Counted from the first letter of the stretch, positions 33,653 to 44,640 are shown. The stretch is 64,000 bases of DNA from Sycobia sp. Sy_11 (GCA_018907035.1 JACCIC010000300.1:342501-406500); one strand, 5' to 3'. A program made the numbers and translations. The notes: generated by a model from the letters alone, not told the origin.

Positions 33653-33805
33653 GTATTATAATAATTTAAATGTCATAATAGTGCGTTACAGAAGATTGAT
33701 CAAGATTAATTAAAATTATCGAATTTTTTTGTCGAATTGTCGCACCTACGCGCGCGTACATAAGTACCCATCATTTATGATTTGCAGCTTTTGTGCGTAC
33801 GTAGA

Positions 33806-33833
33806 TACACACACACACACACACACACACACA
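33806..33833. repeat. (CA)n array
   Basis: About 14 CA units. Confidence 0.9.
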
Positions 33834-34200
33834 TTATATTACTCTCAACTATATTAATCTAAACTTTTTGTCGCTGTCTGCATACTGGAATGTATATACA
33901 GTTTTTACATATATACTCGGTTTACACGATTTTTTTTTCCAGCAGACCGCTTTTATGCGTGCACGTACATAAAGAGCGATTAGTACGACTGGGGAGATAG
34001 TGTATATTTATATACATATATATGTGTACATTACGTATATGCATATATACCCAGAAGCATGACTATGTAGAGGAAGAAAAAAAAGAAAGAGAAAAAAACA
34101 CACACAGCGCACGAATTTTTTTTCCTTAGCCCTGGCTTTAATGTAGTATGTACGCATATAATGTACCGCGTGGCGTGTATACGCAAATTTATATCGGTAT

Positions 34201-34223
34201 ACACACACACACACACACACACA

Positions 34224-34270
<47 letters not shown>
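34201..34270. repeat. (CA)n-(TA)n compound array
   Basis: About 12 CA units, then CC, then about 22 TA units. Confidence 0.95.
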
Positions 34271-34272
<2 letters not shown>

Positions 34273-34995
34273 GAAAAAGACGTATACGATATAACGGCAA
34301 TGTTCAATCTAGGCCAATGATTATTTTTCCGCGAGCTATATAATATTAATACCGGGCGCAGCGCTCTAAGGAAAACTCAGGAGGGTGGGGCGGGGGGGGG
34401 TTATCCCCACGCGCTGGATTTTTTTTTCAACTGAGCAACTCTCCTCCGCGCATATATGCGAATATATATATATATATATGAAATTCTCCCAGCCCGAGGA
34501 AACAACTCATAATTTATATCTATATATATATATACAATATACACTGAGAGAAAGAAAGAGAGAGAGAGAGAAATTGGCTGAAAATACAACTTCGCCTCTC
34601 AGCGGGTAATTATTAAGATTGCCCAATAAATACTTCGAGAGGCCGAATATAAGCCCCCGCCCTCTCATCCCCAGCCCCTGCGGATTTTTTTTTTCAACGC
34701 TCGCGCCATTACGGCAGCCGTCCGCCAAACCTCCATACAACGTTTCCAGACATTGTATACAAATATCTCTATATATGTATGATGTGAGCGAAACAAAAAA
34801 AAAGAAGAAAAGCTCGAAAAGCACAAACATCGGCATACCGCGACGACCCGACGAGACGGAATCGCTGGCGCGCACCATCCCCCTCCCCGGGCCCTGCGCG
34901 ACGCCCCGCGTTCCCATTCTAATACAAATCGCCGCAGGCGGGCGCGGGCGATAAAAAGCAAAATTTGTTCGAGAGCCCTCCCGCGGGATCTCTTC

Positions 34996-34998
<3 letters not shown>

Positions 34999-35047
<49 letters not shown>
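34999..35047. repeat. (TA)n array, 24 units
   Basis: Perfect TA run. Confidence 0.95.
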
Positions 35048-35049
<2 letters not shown>

Positions 35050-35320
35050 CAGCGTGGTATCGAGTAAGCAGCGGCAACAGCCAAACCAGCCTCCGCCAAT
35101 CGCGCGGGGTTATACCACCGAAATGACCGTTACGCCGGCCCCCTTCCCCGGCCCCTCACGGAGTTAAAGGACGACGACGACAACGACGAGGACGAGGACG
35201 ACGTCTCGGGTCAGGGGGAAAGAGGAGCAGTGCAATAATTCGAAGTCCGCACGCTACGTGTGCAGGGTATGCGTATATCTTATATGCGAACGAACAAATT
35301 CTATATTCCAGCATCAGAGG

Positions 35321-35360
35321 GAGAGAGAGAGAGAGAGAGTGTGTGTGTGTGTGTGTGTAT
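35321..35360. repeat. (GA)n-(TG)n compound array
   Basis: About nine GA units switch directly to about 10 TG units. Confidence 0.9.
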
Positions 35361-35990
35361 GTGTATTTGTGTATAAGCCCGCACGACAAAGATCATAAAC
35401 CTGCCAAAAATGTTCCGTTGCTCAACACTTTAGTTCCACTTTTTCCCTTCTTTTCTCCCTCGACCCCCTCCCCCCCCCTTGCCGCTCGTACCCGCTGGGG
35501 CAGCGACTGCAATCTTTACGCGCCTCACCGTTCGCTCGCTACACGTACGTAAATTCCCATCGCGCTGTGGTAGCATTCGTCCTCGTCCCCATCCCCCTCC
35601 TCTTCTCCCTCGTTCTTATATCTATATATATACATGCGTACGTGTCCGTGTGTAAGATGAACGTGACACACCTCCTACGCGCGACTTATATATACAGATA
35701 CCTTATATATATATATATAGATAAACCGGCTCTCTTTCCAACTCTCGCCCCCGCCGAGCGCGATAGCTTCGCCCTCCCTCCCTATCTCTCCGCTGCACAG
35801 GCGCGAGCGCGAAGCGAGAGAGAGAGAGAGAGAGAGAGTGCGAGAATAAGAATATAAGAAGACGAGTAGGAGGAGGAGGAGGAAGAAGAAGAGGTGAGAG
35901 AGAAGGGGGGCAACCTGTCCCGGTTTTCCATAAATTTTGAATTTTATTTAGTCCGCCTTCGGTAGAGGCACTCCCCTTCTTCCTCCACGC

Positions 35991-35995
<5 letters not shown>

Positions 35996-36027
<32 letters not shown>
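35996..36027. repeat. (CT)n array
   Basis: About 16 CT units, in inverse orientation to the GA arrays at 35816-35838 and 36229-36248. Confidence 0.9.
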
Positions 36028-36034
<7 letters not shown>

Positions 36035-36524
36035 TCGCCGTGGTGAAAGAAGCCCAAGAACACCAATGTTATATATGTATATATACTGGCACGTATACGC
36101 TCTCTCGCTCCGTGCCGTGGCGCGAACGCCGGGGGTCTGCGCCGATGTACATAACCGAATGGCGAGGGTTGTGTCGTGCTCTCGAAGAGGAAGAGAGTGA
36201 CGGTTTGGTGGGGTGGGGAAGACAGAGCCAGAGAGAGAGAGAGAGAGCGAGACAGGAAGACGAGGACAGGCAGAGAGGAGGAACGAGGCGAGCAGTCGTT
36301 CCGCGCGCGAATGGAGGACGAAGATATAAGCGGTGCGAGGAGAGAAACGGAGACGCGCGTGTATGCATGTATAAAGTACATATATGCATGCGAATATACG
36401 TATATGTGCAGTCAGCGTACGAATCTTCATATGTATATATGTATATACGCAGGCTGCAGAAGATGGCGAGGTGAACGGATATTCTGTGAAATATATATGA
36501 ATTCTTCCAGAGAGCAAGAACGAG

Positions 36525-36528
36525 CGAG

Positions 36529-36564
<36 letters not shown>
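36525..36564. repeat. (GA)n array
   Basis: About 20 GA units with one AGA break. Confidence 0.9.
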
Positions 36565-36565
<1 letters not shown>

Positions 36566-37261
36566 GACGAGGAGAGGACGGGCGAGGGAGTCTCTCTCCT
36601 GGAGATAATGAAAATTGTAAGAGAGTAGCTGAATGTAATTAAGCGAAATTGGATAAGGGATCAGATATACGCGCGAGGCAGGGCCATAATTTACTTTTAA
36701 AAAAAATAATTGCCCCGAGCTGGATTCCGAGTATATAGGCACGAAAAAGGAGAAAAGGAGAAGGTAAAAATGAAAAAAAAAAAGAAAAATTAAAAAAAAA
36801 AAAATTAAAACACAAGAAAAAACGACGAAATGTCGGCGAAAGGCAAAAATGTATGAAGCGCTGAAAAAGGCGGCCGGAATCTTTCGGAATAATCGGAGCG
36901 AGAGAGAGAGAGAGAGAGAGAGAGTGAATGAGAGAGAAAGAGAGAGGGAGAGGCGTAATTACGGTCGATCGTTCCTCTTCTTTTTTTCTCCTCGTCATGT
37001 CCGCTTCTGCATCGCCTCCGATCATCCATACCGAGTATACGCGCTATTCGAAACGCCAATACGAAATCGTGCGTATAGCGCATTATGTGGACAATTTTAT
37101 ACAGTCATTATTTGCTATATAAACAGGTATACAAGAAAATCGTACGGATCTCTCCCATTCTAAATTTTAAGTATCGCCAGTGCCACACACTAGCCATAAT
37201 AGCCGCTAAGGAGTCACGTCAGGAAGAGCGAGAGAGGCGAGCCTTTTTCGCGCGCACATAA

Positions 37262-37315
37262 ACTGTCCCTTTAACAGCCGGGAGGGAACACCCCTGCTTA
37301 GTTAAAGGAGACAGT
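37262..37315. other. 54-nt imperfect hairpin
   Basis: ACTGTCCCTTTAAC (37262-37275) pairs with GTTAAAGGAGACAGT (37301-37315) with a single bulge. Inside, AGC/GCT and GAGGG/CCCCT can pair further around a four-base loop. Stem length and internal loop resemble a small structured RNA or short pre-miRNA. Confidence 0.4.
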
Positions 37316-38308
37316 GAAAAATATATAGAGGCCCGAACGCAGCGCTGCCGCTGCCGTTGGGGCCCGTACTCCCTGCGTGCTCGTCGCCCGTGCGCGCGTA
37401 CGCGCATGTAGCGCCCGACGTACGAACGGTAGACGCAGTACGGAGGCGCGAGCAATGCGCGCAGGTGCGCGACGACGGTACACCTCGGGCTGGCCATTCG
37501 GGCCAACCTCTCCCATCGAGCGAGAATTGCGAAAATCTTCGGGAGGACCGAGCCTCAGCCTGATTCTGCGGGCAGCGGTTCGCTCGGAAAAGCGACGAGG
37601 GGCGAGAATGCCGGTGAAACAAAAAAAAAAAAAAAACAAACAATGGGGAAGTAGTATCAGCCGTGCCCGGTGGGACGAAAAAACGCGCCATCGCGCCAAA
37701 TCGCGAGAAATAATGACGATCAGCGAGCGCTCCTGCGATTGAGATTAGAGAATCACGACGGCGTCCAAGTTATATGTATATACAGTGACGGTGGACCACG
37801 CGATATTTCGAGAAATGGACGCAAGAGTCGGCGATTCCCCGCCCGACGGCGAATGCGGCGACGTCGCCTCGTTAGAGACGACAGTTCCTCCAGTCACGGC
37901 GTGACTGACGTTAAGCCGAAATTGACTCCTCCTCGGACGTGAGTTAAGAGCATTAATTTATTGGGCGAAATTGCACGCTCGTCCCGGGGTCTTCGGACGC
38001 AGGATTGGAGAGAATGTATCAACACGGTGCCTCGGCTATGCGACGACCGTTCCATCCCCCCCCCCTCCTCCCTCATTACAAACCCCGAGCAACTCCGTCG
38101 CGCCGCGTCGCACCGCGTCGCATCCTGACATTCTGAAAGCACGGCGCGCCTCGCCGTGAACGAGGAGAGGCGGCTGGTAACGGCAGCGGCGGCGGCGGCG
38201 GCGGCGGCAGCATGTGGAAAGTGGAATGCGCGCGCTAGAGCTCGCTGAATAAATGCCGAGCCTGCAGCCCGTTCTCGCAAGCACCAGCTCGTGAGCGGGC
38301 GCGAGGGC

Positions 38309-38312
<4 letters not shown>

Positions 38313-38364
<52 letters not shown>

Positions 38365-38388
38365 ATATATATCCATACACAATATTAT

Positions 38389-38427
<39 letters not shown>
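38313..38427. repeat. Pair of (TA)n arrays
   Basis: TA runs at 38313-38355 (about 21 units) and 38397-38427 (15 units), separated by 41 bp of degenerate TA/CA. Confidence 0.95.
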
Positions 38428-38431
<4 letters not shown>

Positions 38432-38519
38432 GAGACGCAGACGGTATATAGGATGCCCATAAAACTACGGCCTCCAAACGAACTACATGCGTTTGTAATT
38501 CCAGCCTGGCCTGGTGGGC

Positions 38520-38523
<4 letters not shown>

Positions 38524-38550
<27 letters not shown>

Positions 38551-38730
38551 TGCTCTTGCTCTTGCTCTCTCATACACACACACGCACACACGCACACACA
38601 CGCACACACACAGCTGAAGGAAGGAGAGAAGCCAGCGAGCGAGCGAGCGAGCGAACGAACAGACAACGAACGAACGAACGAACGAACGAACGGACGGACG
38701 GACGAACGAACGTACGTACATACGAACGAA
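38524..38730. repeat. Chain of CT, CTTG, CA/CG and CGAG/CGAA/CGGA repeats
   Basis: Five simple-repeat types follow one another with little unique sequence: CT (38524-38550), TTGCTC (38551-38566), CACA/CACG (38573-38612), then tetranucleotides CGAG, CGAA, CGGA and back to CGAA (about 38632-38730). The tetranucleotide tract gives a Glu/Arg/Thr/Asn-rich frame and is not called as coding. Confidence 0.9.
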
Positions 38731-38990
38731 GCCGCGAGCCCGTGTCGCGGTTCTCGAGCAGCGATGCAGAGGGACGATATTTATGCGCGTGTGCGTGAGC
38801 CCAGCGTGCGTGTAATTGTGTACGGGCGCGAGAGCGCAAGAACAGAGGAGGGCGCGCCTTCGTTAATGGATACAACCGGACCGTGTTCGGAATTCCAAAA
38901 GGCTAATGAAGATCCAGTGGGTTTCTGCTCCCTCCCATTCTTCCTCCTCCGTCTCTTTCACCCTACAGGTCCCCATGTGTATGTACGTAC

Positions 38991-38991
<1 letters not shown>

Positions 38992-39030
<39 letters not shown>
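38992..39030. repeat. (TA)n array, 19 units
   Basis: Perfect TA run 24 bp after a strong pyrimidine-CAG acceptor-like site (CAG at 38966-38968). No open exon follows that site. Confidence 0.95.
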
Positions 39031-39038
<8 letters not shown>

Positions 39039-39324
39039 ATACGATACATATATATATATATACGAATCGAGTAATTATTCCACGTGGTTTTATTCTCGCT
39101 CTCTACGGCGCGAGCATATAGAGAGCCACGGCAGAGGAGGTTGGGAAGGGGGCCGAGCCAGCGGATCGGAAAGGAGCGGGCGCTTAACGAAGTTGGCGCG
39201 GAGCCGAGGGCCCCGGGGCGGCGGCGGGATGACCGCCCATAAGGGGATGAGGAGGGGCAGAAGGAGCACCTCTTTCGAGGGAGCAGCGGATGAAACACCG
39301 GGGGCCCTTGTTCGATTTTTCCCC

Positions 39325-39328
<4 letters not shown>

Positions 39329-39366
<38 letters not shown>
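39329..39366. repeat. (GA)n array
   Basis: About 19 GA units. Confidence 0.95.
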
Positions 39367-39368
<2 letters not shown>

Positions 39369-39660
39369 AAGCAATCCTTTGGCGGCGGCACCAATGCCAG
39401 TCTGGGAGGAGGCGCGAGGATGTGTTATGTATAGTGAAATGAATGGCGGGCTTTCAGCGGCGGGAAGAAATTCGGCGCCTCATATTGTCGAAAAATTATC
39501 CGCCCTCGTTAATTATATTTTCGGGACTGGCGTTTACGCCGTGCGGGACTCTATAGGGGACAGGGGAAGGATTTTTTTCGAGAGTAATTTTATTTTCTCC
39601 TATTTTTCACCGTATAACACTTTGATGCTTGTATCGTCCGCGCCTTGGATAATGAGTTCT

Positions 39661-40560
39661 CGTTAAAATTTCTGATAAATCTTGAAATAACTCATAAATC
39701 CAATTAATTTCAATCTGTAATACTTCCCTAAGACCGTAAAAATATTGTTTTTTCATTGTTCCGATTAATTAAATAGAAATATTCGCCATAACGAAAAAGG
39801 AAGTTTTACAAAGTACAATTGAAATTCATATTATTAATATTCTAAGCTCGCGCAGATCGGATATTCCGAAGGAGCCCGTGATTTTCTCGAGATAAATTGC
39901 GTAATAAGCGAGGAAAATTTATATAAAAACATTTCTTATTATTCCAGTGCCATAAAAGTCAAGCCTCAAGGATCAATTGATATTTATGTAATGCGCCGTA
40001 CAGAAAGAATGATGGCAATCAATCGGTGAAAATATTCCGTTCTGCCGTAGGAAGAAGAGTAAGAAGAGACAGAGAGATAGAGAGCTAGACAGAGAGGGGG
40101 AGAGAAATGAAAGAAAATACTACCGATATTAACGTTTATTTCAATTTATTCAGTATAAAAGTAACGAAAGCAGATAGATAAATACTGGCAAGGATATGTG
40201 TAACCAGTTCTTGGTTTTTTTTTTCTAAAAAAGTTTTAATTTTATTTTATGGTATAGATAACGGCTAAGTACTTATAACATATGTAACAGTTGTTCCGAT
40301 CAAATAATATTCAATTTAGCATAATTATAAGAATTATTAAAGTTTAGCGACTTCGATTATATGAGGAAAGATATTATAGTTATATCTAACCGCATGATAC
40401 TTGCATCCCTATAACTACAAGACAGAAATATAAAATTGCTGCACGGGTATACCGAACTTGATTTTTTTTTGTTCCGGTCAGCGTATAATTATTAAGCATT
40501 ATTTCGTAAACAATCGGGCAAATTCGGAGTGGCACTATTGTTACGGGAACGCATCGGGCA
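39661..40560. other. AT-rich spacer
   Basis: Repeat-poor AT-rich sequence; nothing functional is seen. Confidence 0.7.
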
Positions 40561-40667
40561 TCCACGAGCGCGCATTTTACATATATTTTAACGCAGCCAA
40601 ATCAAAAATCTTCTGCATACAATACCGAGAAGGCTGAAGGTACTTTTCTTTGTGCAAATATACTTTA

Positions 40668-40673
<6 letters not shown>

Positions 40674-40718
<45 letters not shown>
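40674..40718. repeat. (TA)n array, 22 units
   Basis: Perfect TA run. Confidence 0.95.
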
Positions 40719-40721
<3 letters not shown>

Positions 40722-40841
40722 CAATCGTAGATAAGTCGAAAAGCTCTCGTTATCGGAGGCACGTATAACGCGCAACCAAAGCCATAACTTTCGAGTCGCG
40801 CAAATATATAACCGTCATGAGCGTGTGAATATATAGATGTG

Positions 40842-40847
<6 letters not shown>

Positions 40848-40887
<40 letters not shown>
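40848..40887. repeat. (TA)n array, 20 units
   Basis: Perfect TA run. Confidence 0.95.
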
Positions 40888-40893
<6 letters not shown>

Positions 40894-41058
40894 TGAACGA
40901 GATCACGAGAGCGGTGAGTTCGTGTGAAATTAGCGCGCAAGGCGACGCAACACGGCGGATTCTGACCGCCGCGATGCGACTCACTGAAATTGTCGATATA
41001 GATATATTTGTAGGGTGGCGTAAAAATTATCTTTTTCAACCCTTCTCTTTGACACTTG

Positions 41059-41062
<4 letters not shown>

Positions 41063-41115
<53 letters not shown>
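41063..41115. repeat. (TA)n array, 26 units
   Basis: Perfect TA run. Confidence 0.95.
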
Positions 41116-41117
<2 letters not shown>

Positions 41118-41369
41118 AAGGCGACGATTCCAAAAAAAAGAAAAAAAAGAAAATCTAAATTCACAGACTGCGGGTTTTCGATGATGAAACGTTCCGTCTA
41201 TCCAACGGGGCAGTTTGTATACGCCGAGCTCTTTAGCAACGTCAACGCGGTGCAAGACCGGAGCGGTGAGGGGGGAGGGGGCAAAAAAATCAAACGTTTC
41301 CTTCCCGGTTATAAAATTCAAATCTGACTTTGAGCTGACAATCATCCGCGCCTGCAACGATATATTACT

Positions 41370-41371
<2 letters not shown>

Positions 41372-41420
<49 letters not shown>
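41372..41420. repeat. (TA)n array, 24 units
   Basis: Perfect TA run. Confidence 0.95.
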
Positions 41421-41424
<4 letters not shown>

Positions 41425-41680
41425 GTTTTCAGAAATGCGCGTGCAACGGGCACTGCACATCCGTTCTCCTCGGTGTCGGCGCGCGCTTTTTTTTCTTTTT
41501 TTTTATCGACAGCGTGCGCTCGTACTCGAAACAAATCAGTTTTTAAAATTTATGTTTTCTCCTTTTTCCATCTCCGCCCTTCTCTCACCTCAACCCCCTT
41601 TTCTCTCTCGTCCCCCTTCGTGTCCTTCGCATATGTATACATTATTAGCGTGCCGTACGCGAGGCAGCTGCATCAGAGAC

Positions 41681-41685
<5 letters not shown>

Positions 41686-41713
<28 letters not shown>
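41686..41713. repeat. (GA)n array
   Basis: About 14 GA units. Confidence 0.9.
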
Positions 41714-41716
<3 letters not shown>

Positions 41717-42174
41717 CGAGGCAGGGAAAGAATATAGCCTCCACCGCTGACGCCGCAGTTTCCCCGAACCGCGACGTCGTCGTTCGCGGATTTTTCCATT
41801 ATTTCTCAGGAGCTGCCTGTGTAAGCGGCCACGCGACCGCGGCCGCTCCCGACGATCGTGCGCGTGCTTGGAAAATTATTCGAGAAAGCAAGCGGTCGTT
41901 CGCGTGCGCGCCATCGACGAGCTCCTGGGCGATTCCCAGAACGCGACGGAAAGGCGAGGAATGGAAAATTGAAAAATGAGCGGACGATCGATGCGCGTTT
42001 CTTCGAAATCGCATTAAAACGCGCGCGACAGATCCTCGCGCGTGCGTCTCCCTTTTCTTTGCCCCCCCCCCTCCTCCCTTTGCCACTCTCGTTCTCAGCC
42101 GCATGATTCGCCATCGCTCGCGATTCTATCTACAATCCACGCGGCTCTTGGGCCGTAATAAAGCCGGCGCGAAA

Positions 42175-42269
42175 CGAACGCGGGGACAAAATGAGGGGTA
42201 TCCGCGTGTGTAGGAGAATGAAACGCTTCTCCTACACACGCGGATCGCTTCATTGTGTCCCCGCGTTCG
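42175..42269. ncRNA. Near-perfect hairpin, pre-miRNA-like candidate
   Basis: The left arm 42175-42218 and right arm 42227-42269 are reverse complements with an 8-nt loop (TGAAACGC). Of 43 aligned positions, 41 pair (one as G-T). There are two mismatches and one single-base bulge, all in the outer and middle stem. The inner 18 bp next to the loop (TCCGCGTGTGTAGGAGAA at 42201-42218) pair perfectly. Stem length (about two helical turns for Dicer plus a basal part) and bulge pattern resemble an insect pre-miRNA or short hpRNA. The loop is small and pairing is higher than in most conserved miRNAs, which could mean a young locus or a palindromic MITE. I do not recognise the sequence as a known miRNA. 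Either strand could be transcribed. If the minus-strand donor at 42723 is real, the hairpin sits about 450 bp inside that intron. Confidence 0.5.
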
Positions 42270-42722
42270 CGATATTAGAATTATCCGAAAAAGTTTGGAG
42301 CCTCGCTTCGGCACGTCGCGGATTATTGCGCGCGTCTAGAAATGCAACTGTCCATTTGATCGAACGAACGAAAGCCTCTCGCAATTTTCCCGAATCCTAT
42401 CGAATGGCGATCGGTGCAATTCTGCGCGCGCAGCTGCGTTCTGAAAAAATCAACTATTCAGCGACGCTCGTTAAATAAAGCGAAATTCCCCGGCCCTCGC
42501 GGGATGCAAGAGCGATCGATCGAGCGATCGCCGCCCCGTCCACGATCGTGGGATCGGGCAGCGTGTGCGCGGCCACGCCTAATGATCGCTTCGCTCCGGC
42601 AACGATAGACACGCGCGCATGGCGGCGCTACTACCGCCGCTTAAAATGACAGCTAAACTGATAATTAAAAAAAGAAGAAGAGGAAAAAAAAGACAATCCG
42701 ATCCGTCGGATCGGCGACTCAC

Positions 42723-43036
42723 CTCGCGGCTGTAACGGCGTCTCCGCCGTCGTCTGCGCCGAACGCGCCGGTGCAGAGGTCGCTGACGCTCGCCTCCGCC
42801 TCCTCTTCTGGCCCCGACGCTTTTGCCGTTGGCCTCGCTCGCGCGGCCGCTGCTGCAGCTGACCGTGACCAGGACCAGAGCCGCTCGTCGACCAGCACCG
42901 CCCCTTGGCAACGGCCCACGGGCCGGGTACGAAGCGGCTGACCGCTGTCGCGCCGAAGCTAAAATTACCGACGTAACCTGCCGGAGCCGACGGCTAATCC
43001 ATGCCGGCCGGCCGCTCGTCGGCCGCTGTTGCTGCT

Positions 43037-43068
<32 letters not shown>

Positions 43069-43364
43069 GATTCCGTCGCTGGCACCTTGGCCGCTCTCGT
43101 TCCGCCCGCTGAAACAACACCGGGCGCGTGATCAGGAGGAGGTCGAGGGCCTCAGTGAGGGCCTGCTGCTGAGGCTGGCGCTGCCGCTGCTGCCGCTGCT
43201 GCGGGGGGCGGATTACGCCGCGCGCTGACGATGAGGCTGCCGCTGTCGCTGCCGACGAGGACGCTGTTGTCGTTGCTGCTGCTGCTGCTGCTGCTGCTGT
43301 TGTTGTTTTTACGGCGTTGCACTGCTGTGACGCGAACATCGGGCACACAACTACACTCTGTCAT
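42723..43364 (-). CDS. Candidate CAG-rich 5' exon(s) of a minus-strand gene
   Basis: Read on the minus strand, the region ends at GCGAG|GTGAGT, a consensus donor (exon end 42723). It contains two CAG runs (43039-43067, 43273-43306) and a CAG-rich imperfect tract (43160-43205). An ATG at 43364 with A at -3 opens a 70-codon frame rich in Asn, Ser, Pro and Ala. An ATG at 43339 in another frame opens 124 codons with a ten-residue Gln run ending at 42965. A third frame (poly-Ala) is open from a TTTCAG acceptor-like site (exon from 43108) to the donor. The frames disagree, so this may be 5' UTR with upstream ORFs rather than protein. CAG-rich first exons are typical of insect transcription factor and neural genes, but no domain identifies one here. 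Confidence 0.3.
43030..43067. repeat. (CTG)n, CAG on the minus strand
   Basis: About nine perfect units after an imperfect GCTGTTGCTG leader. Confidence 0.9.
43273..43306. repeat. (CTG)n, CAG on the minus strand
   Basis: About nine perfect units followed by TGTTGTTG. Confidence 0.9.
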
Positions 43365-44031
43365 TATAATTTTACTCGTTCGGTGGTGGGAGACGATGCT
43401 GGGCCCCCGCGGCGCGCGATCGACTCGCGCCTACATCCGGCGAGTTGGAACAAAAAAAATAGGGGGGACAAAAAAAAAACAAAATAGAAACGGAACCAGA
43501 AGCAAAAACAAGAGTAACAGAAACGGAACAAAATCGGCTCGCTGCACTTAGATCGCACACTCTCCTTCACCCTCCCTCTTTCCTTCTCACACTCCTGCTC
43601 TCTCTAGCTCGCTCTCGTTCTCTCTCTCTCTCTATTATTATTATAATTTTTTCTCTCTTTCGCTTCCTCTCCCCTGCTTGTACTTATACTCCCGTGTCCC
43701 GATAATACGAGCCCGCGTGTTGTTTGCTCCCTTAATGCGCGACGAGGGCGGGGGGCAGGGGTGGCAGAGGGGGGGAGGAGGGTGGGGCTGAGGAGGCGGG
43801 GGGAGGGCGGCGGCGGCGGCCTAATTGCACCGAGGGCGCGCGCACTCTCGCTCGGCACGCTCGCTCCGTTCACTCGCTCGCGTATTATAATCGGGCGTTA
43901 AGATCGGCGGATGCGTCGCACTCTTTTTGCGGATGCGCTCCACGTGCGTATGCCGCGAGCTCGCTCGCCGAGCCGAGCCCGAGAGCCGGTTGCTTGCGCG
44001 GCCCCGCCGAGCGCGGGCAAGAAGCCGTGAG

Positions 44032-44032
<1 letters not shown>

Positions 44033-44064
<32 letters not shown>
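44033..44064. repeat. (GA)n array
   Basis: About 16 GA units. Confidence 0.9.
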
Positions 44065-44066
<2 letters not shown>

Positions 44067-44264
44067 CCGTGTTTACACGTGTGTAAGCGCGCAAGTGCGC
44101 GTACGTGTACGAGTGTATAGGTAAGCCAGCGAGAGAGCGAGCGCGAGGAGGGAGGGATGGGGGAGGCGGGAGAGCGCGCTCGCGTGGTTTGCCGATCGCG
44201 CCGTTGCCGCTTTGCGTTCACCTCGCGGAGCTGCGAGCGACGAGGGGGACGAGACTGTAAGCCG

Positions 44265-44266
44265 CC

Positions 44267-44305
<39 letters not shown>

Positions 44306-44310
44306 GCTGC
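44265..44310. repeat. (CTG)n repeat
   Basis: About 13 CTG/TTG/CCG units, the third large CTG run within 1.3 kb. Confidence 0.9.
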
Positions 44311-44392
44311 ACGCACACCGGCCGAGAAAATCGAGCGATCGATCACTCCCTCGGCTCGCGACTGGCGGCCCCGACGGCGCGCGCGTTCTTAC

Positions 44393-44450
44393 GTTCGTCC
44401 GTTCCTTCGTTCGTTCGCTGGTTCGCTCGTTCGTTCGTCCGTTCGTCGCG
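44393..44450. repeat. (TTCG)n-type tetranucleotide stretch
   Basis: TTCG/TCCG/CTCG units. This is the complementary strand of the CGAA-type tract at about 38.65-38.73 kb. Confidence 0.85.
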
Positions 44451-44509
44451 GCGCTCCCGAGCAGCTTTTATAAACTATATCGAGCGAGTGTGTATATATG
44501 TATATAGAG

Positions 44510-44511
<2 letters not shown>

Positions 44512-44555
<44 letters not shown>
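44512..44555. repeat. (TA)n array, about 22 units
   Basis: TA run with a TG break at the end, immediately followed by the TATAAAAG motif. Confidence 0.95.
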
Positions 44556-44560
<5 letters not shown>

Positions 44561-44564
<4 letters not shown>

Positions 44565-44568
44565 AAAG
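44561..44568 (+). promoter_or_regulatory. TATA-box-like motif at end of TA array
   Basis: TATAAAAG followed by GAGCGCGGCG. A consensus TATA box with GC-rich downstream sequence in a CpG-rich block. Its origin by drift from the adjoining TA array is equally possible. Confidence 0.2.
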
Positions 44569-44640
44569 GAGCGCGGCGCTTATGGTCCCTCGAGCAAAAC
44601 TGGTGCAGCACCACGCGGCCCGCTCGGTTCGTGCGGATAT

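Larger units (their letters stand above)
32241..34380. other. Mixed, mainly AT-rich block
   Basis: Contains an inverted 13-mer pair (TCAAGTAAATATT at 32361-32373 and its complement at 32437-32449), a TA array (33145-33185), the candidate exon at 33550-33652, CA arrays (33806-33833; 34201-34224) and a TA array (34226-34270). No complete gene. Confidence 0.7.
34381..39660. other. Long GC-rich microsatellite block
   Basis: Contains a TA array (34999-35047), CGA-type repeats (35168-35202), GA/TG (35321-35360), GA and CT arrays (35816-35838, 35996-36027, 36525-36564, 36899-36924), a hairpin (37262-37315), GGC repeats (38185-38210), TA (38313-38355, 38397-38427), CT (38524-38550), tetranucleotides (38630-38730), TA (38992-39030) and GA (39329-39366). 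No supported gene. Confidence 0.8.

Noticed and set aside
38941..38968. Strong pyrimidine tract plus CAG acceptor
   Set aside because: The sequence after it enters a (TA)n array 24 bp later, with no donor or coding frame.
43001..43551. Leucine-rich + strand frames that look like signal peptides (from 43001 and 43231)
   Set aside because: The Leu runs are direct translations of (CTG)n. No donor in phase follows and the minus-strand reading fits the local splice signal better.
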